Notes under the pieces: model-generated
The model's database searches: none
Seen by the model: the letters and a program-made list of their open reading frames with translations, nothing else
Told to the model about the DNA's origin: nothing
Part shown: positions 5,509 through 5,732 of the stretch, in pieces
Position numbering within the stretch: position 1 is the first letter of the stretch
Layout of the letters: each line of letters opens with the position of its first letter
Position numbers and translations under genes: made by a program
Assembly (NCBI GenBank): GCA_022561735.1
Contig: JADFQR010000096.1
Span: forward strand, 1 to 5,732
From: Chloroflexota bacterium
GTDB taxonomy: Bacteria > Chloroflexota > Dehalococcoidia > UBA1151
Direction of reading: 5' to 3'
DNA length: 5,732 bases

Positions 5509-5732
5509 TTACTCCGCGGCAGTGATCTGGCGTTTCGAGGGACTTAGAACAATCATCCGGTTGATGGCGTTTATGTAGGCCTTGGCGGAGGCGACGATGA
5601 TGTCCGTGTCGCCGCCGCGTCCGGCGTAGATATGGCCCTCGCTGTCCTCGACGCGTATCGTAACCTCGCCGATAGCATCGATGCCGTCGGTAACCGAGGT
5701 GACCGCGAACTCAGTGAGGTTACAGGCGTGGC
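5509..5732 (-). CDS. leuA: 2-isopropylmalate synthase, C-terminal end (partial)
   Basis: Only the last 73 complete codons lie in the window; the gene continues past the right edge. The full enzyme condenses acetyl-CoA with 2-ketoisovalerate to make 2-isopropylmalate, the first committed step of leucine synthesis. The visible part belongs to the C-terminal regulatory domain, where leucine binds for feedback inhibition. It reads [20 protein letters not shown], then [21 protein letters not shown] and INAINRM, before a 14-residue tail and a TAA stop. The [19 protein letters not shown] motif is characteristic of LeuA. The related citramalate synthase (CimA) has a similar domain and cannot be wholly excluded from a C-terminus alone, but the leuC-leuD-leuB neighbours favour LeuA. 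It is the first visible gene of the cluster, so the operon promoter probably lies outside the window. Confidence 0.9.
   Translation of the reverse strand, partial: HACNLTEFAVTSVTDGIDAIGEVTIRVEDSEGHIYAGRGGDTDIIVASAKAYINAINRMIVLSPSKRQITAAE

Noticed and set aside
5306..5578. Plus-strand 90-codon open frame across the leuA-leuC gap
   Set aside because: It overlaps the ends of both leuC and leuA in antisense and translates the GC repeats. It has no protein-like features.
1..5732. Mobile element, CRISPR array, tRNA or rRNA
   Set aside because: I saw no transposase or integrase motifs, no regularly spaced repeats, and no tRNA T-loop signature or rRNA-like sequence on either strand.

Overview
The window holds most of a bacterial leucine-biosynthesis operon on the minus strand and one unrelated secreted-protein gene on the plus strand that converges on it. 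Base composition is GC-rich (roughly 60% by eye). The LeuC, LeuD and LeuB sequences are ordinary bacterial types. Their style, together with a Pro/Thr-linked lipoprotein of the kind common in Chloroflexota, makes a free-living Chloroflexota (Dehalococcoidia/SAR202-like) lineage my best guess. That taxonomic guess is weak because I could not run a search.

Layout, read in the direction of leu transcription (right to left): the last 73 complete codons of leuA (2-isopropylmalate synthase, cut by the window edge); a 162-base gap with a 16-bp perfect palindrome, spaced copies of one GC hexamer and an inverted repeat; leuC (isopropylmalate isomerase large subunit); a five-helix membrane protein with a DUF4328-type core; leuD (isomerase small subunit); leuB (3-isopropylmalate dehydrogenase). 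After a 91-base convergent gap with a short hairpin comes the plus-strand lipoprotein gene. The first 283 bases hold no convincing gene, only a candidate promoter and a small leader hairpin.

The four leu genes encode the leucine branch from 2-ketoisovalerate to 2-ketoisocaproate: LeuA condenses it with acetyl-CoA, LeuC and LeuD together isomerise 2-isopropylmalate to 3-isopropylmalate, and LeuB oxidises and decarboxylates it. All the key motifs are present in what can be seen and no frameshifts were found, so the pathway genes look functional. leuD and leuB both appear to start with TTG, each with a well-placed Shine-Dalgarno sequence.

The most unusual point is the gene order A-C-X-D-B. A membrane protein of unknown function, with visibly lower GC, sits between the two subunits of one enzyme. 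Other points worth a second look are a Pro/Lys/Arg-rich insertion in LeuB just before its NAD-binding loop, and the repeat-rich leuA-leuC gap. I did not find a clear new defence, mobile or RNA system in this window.
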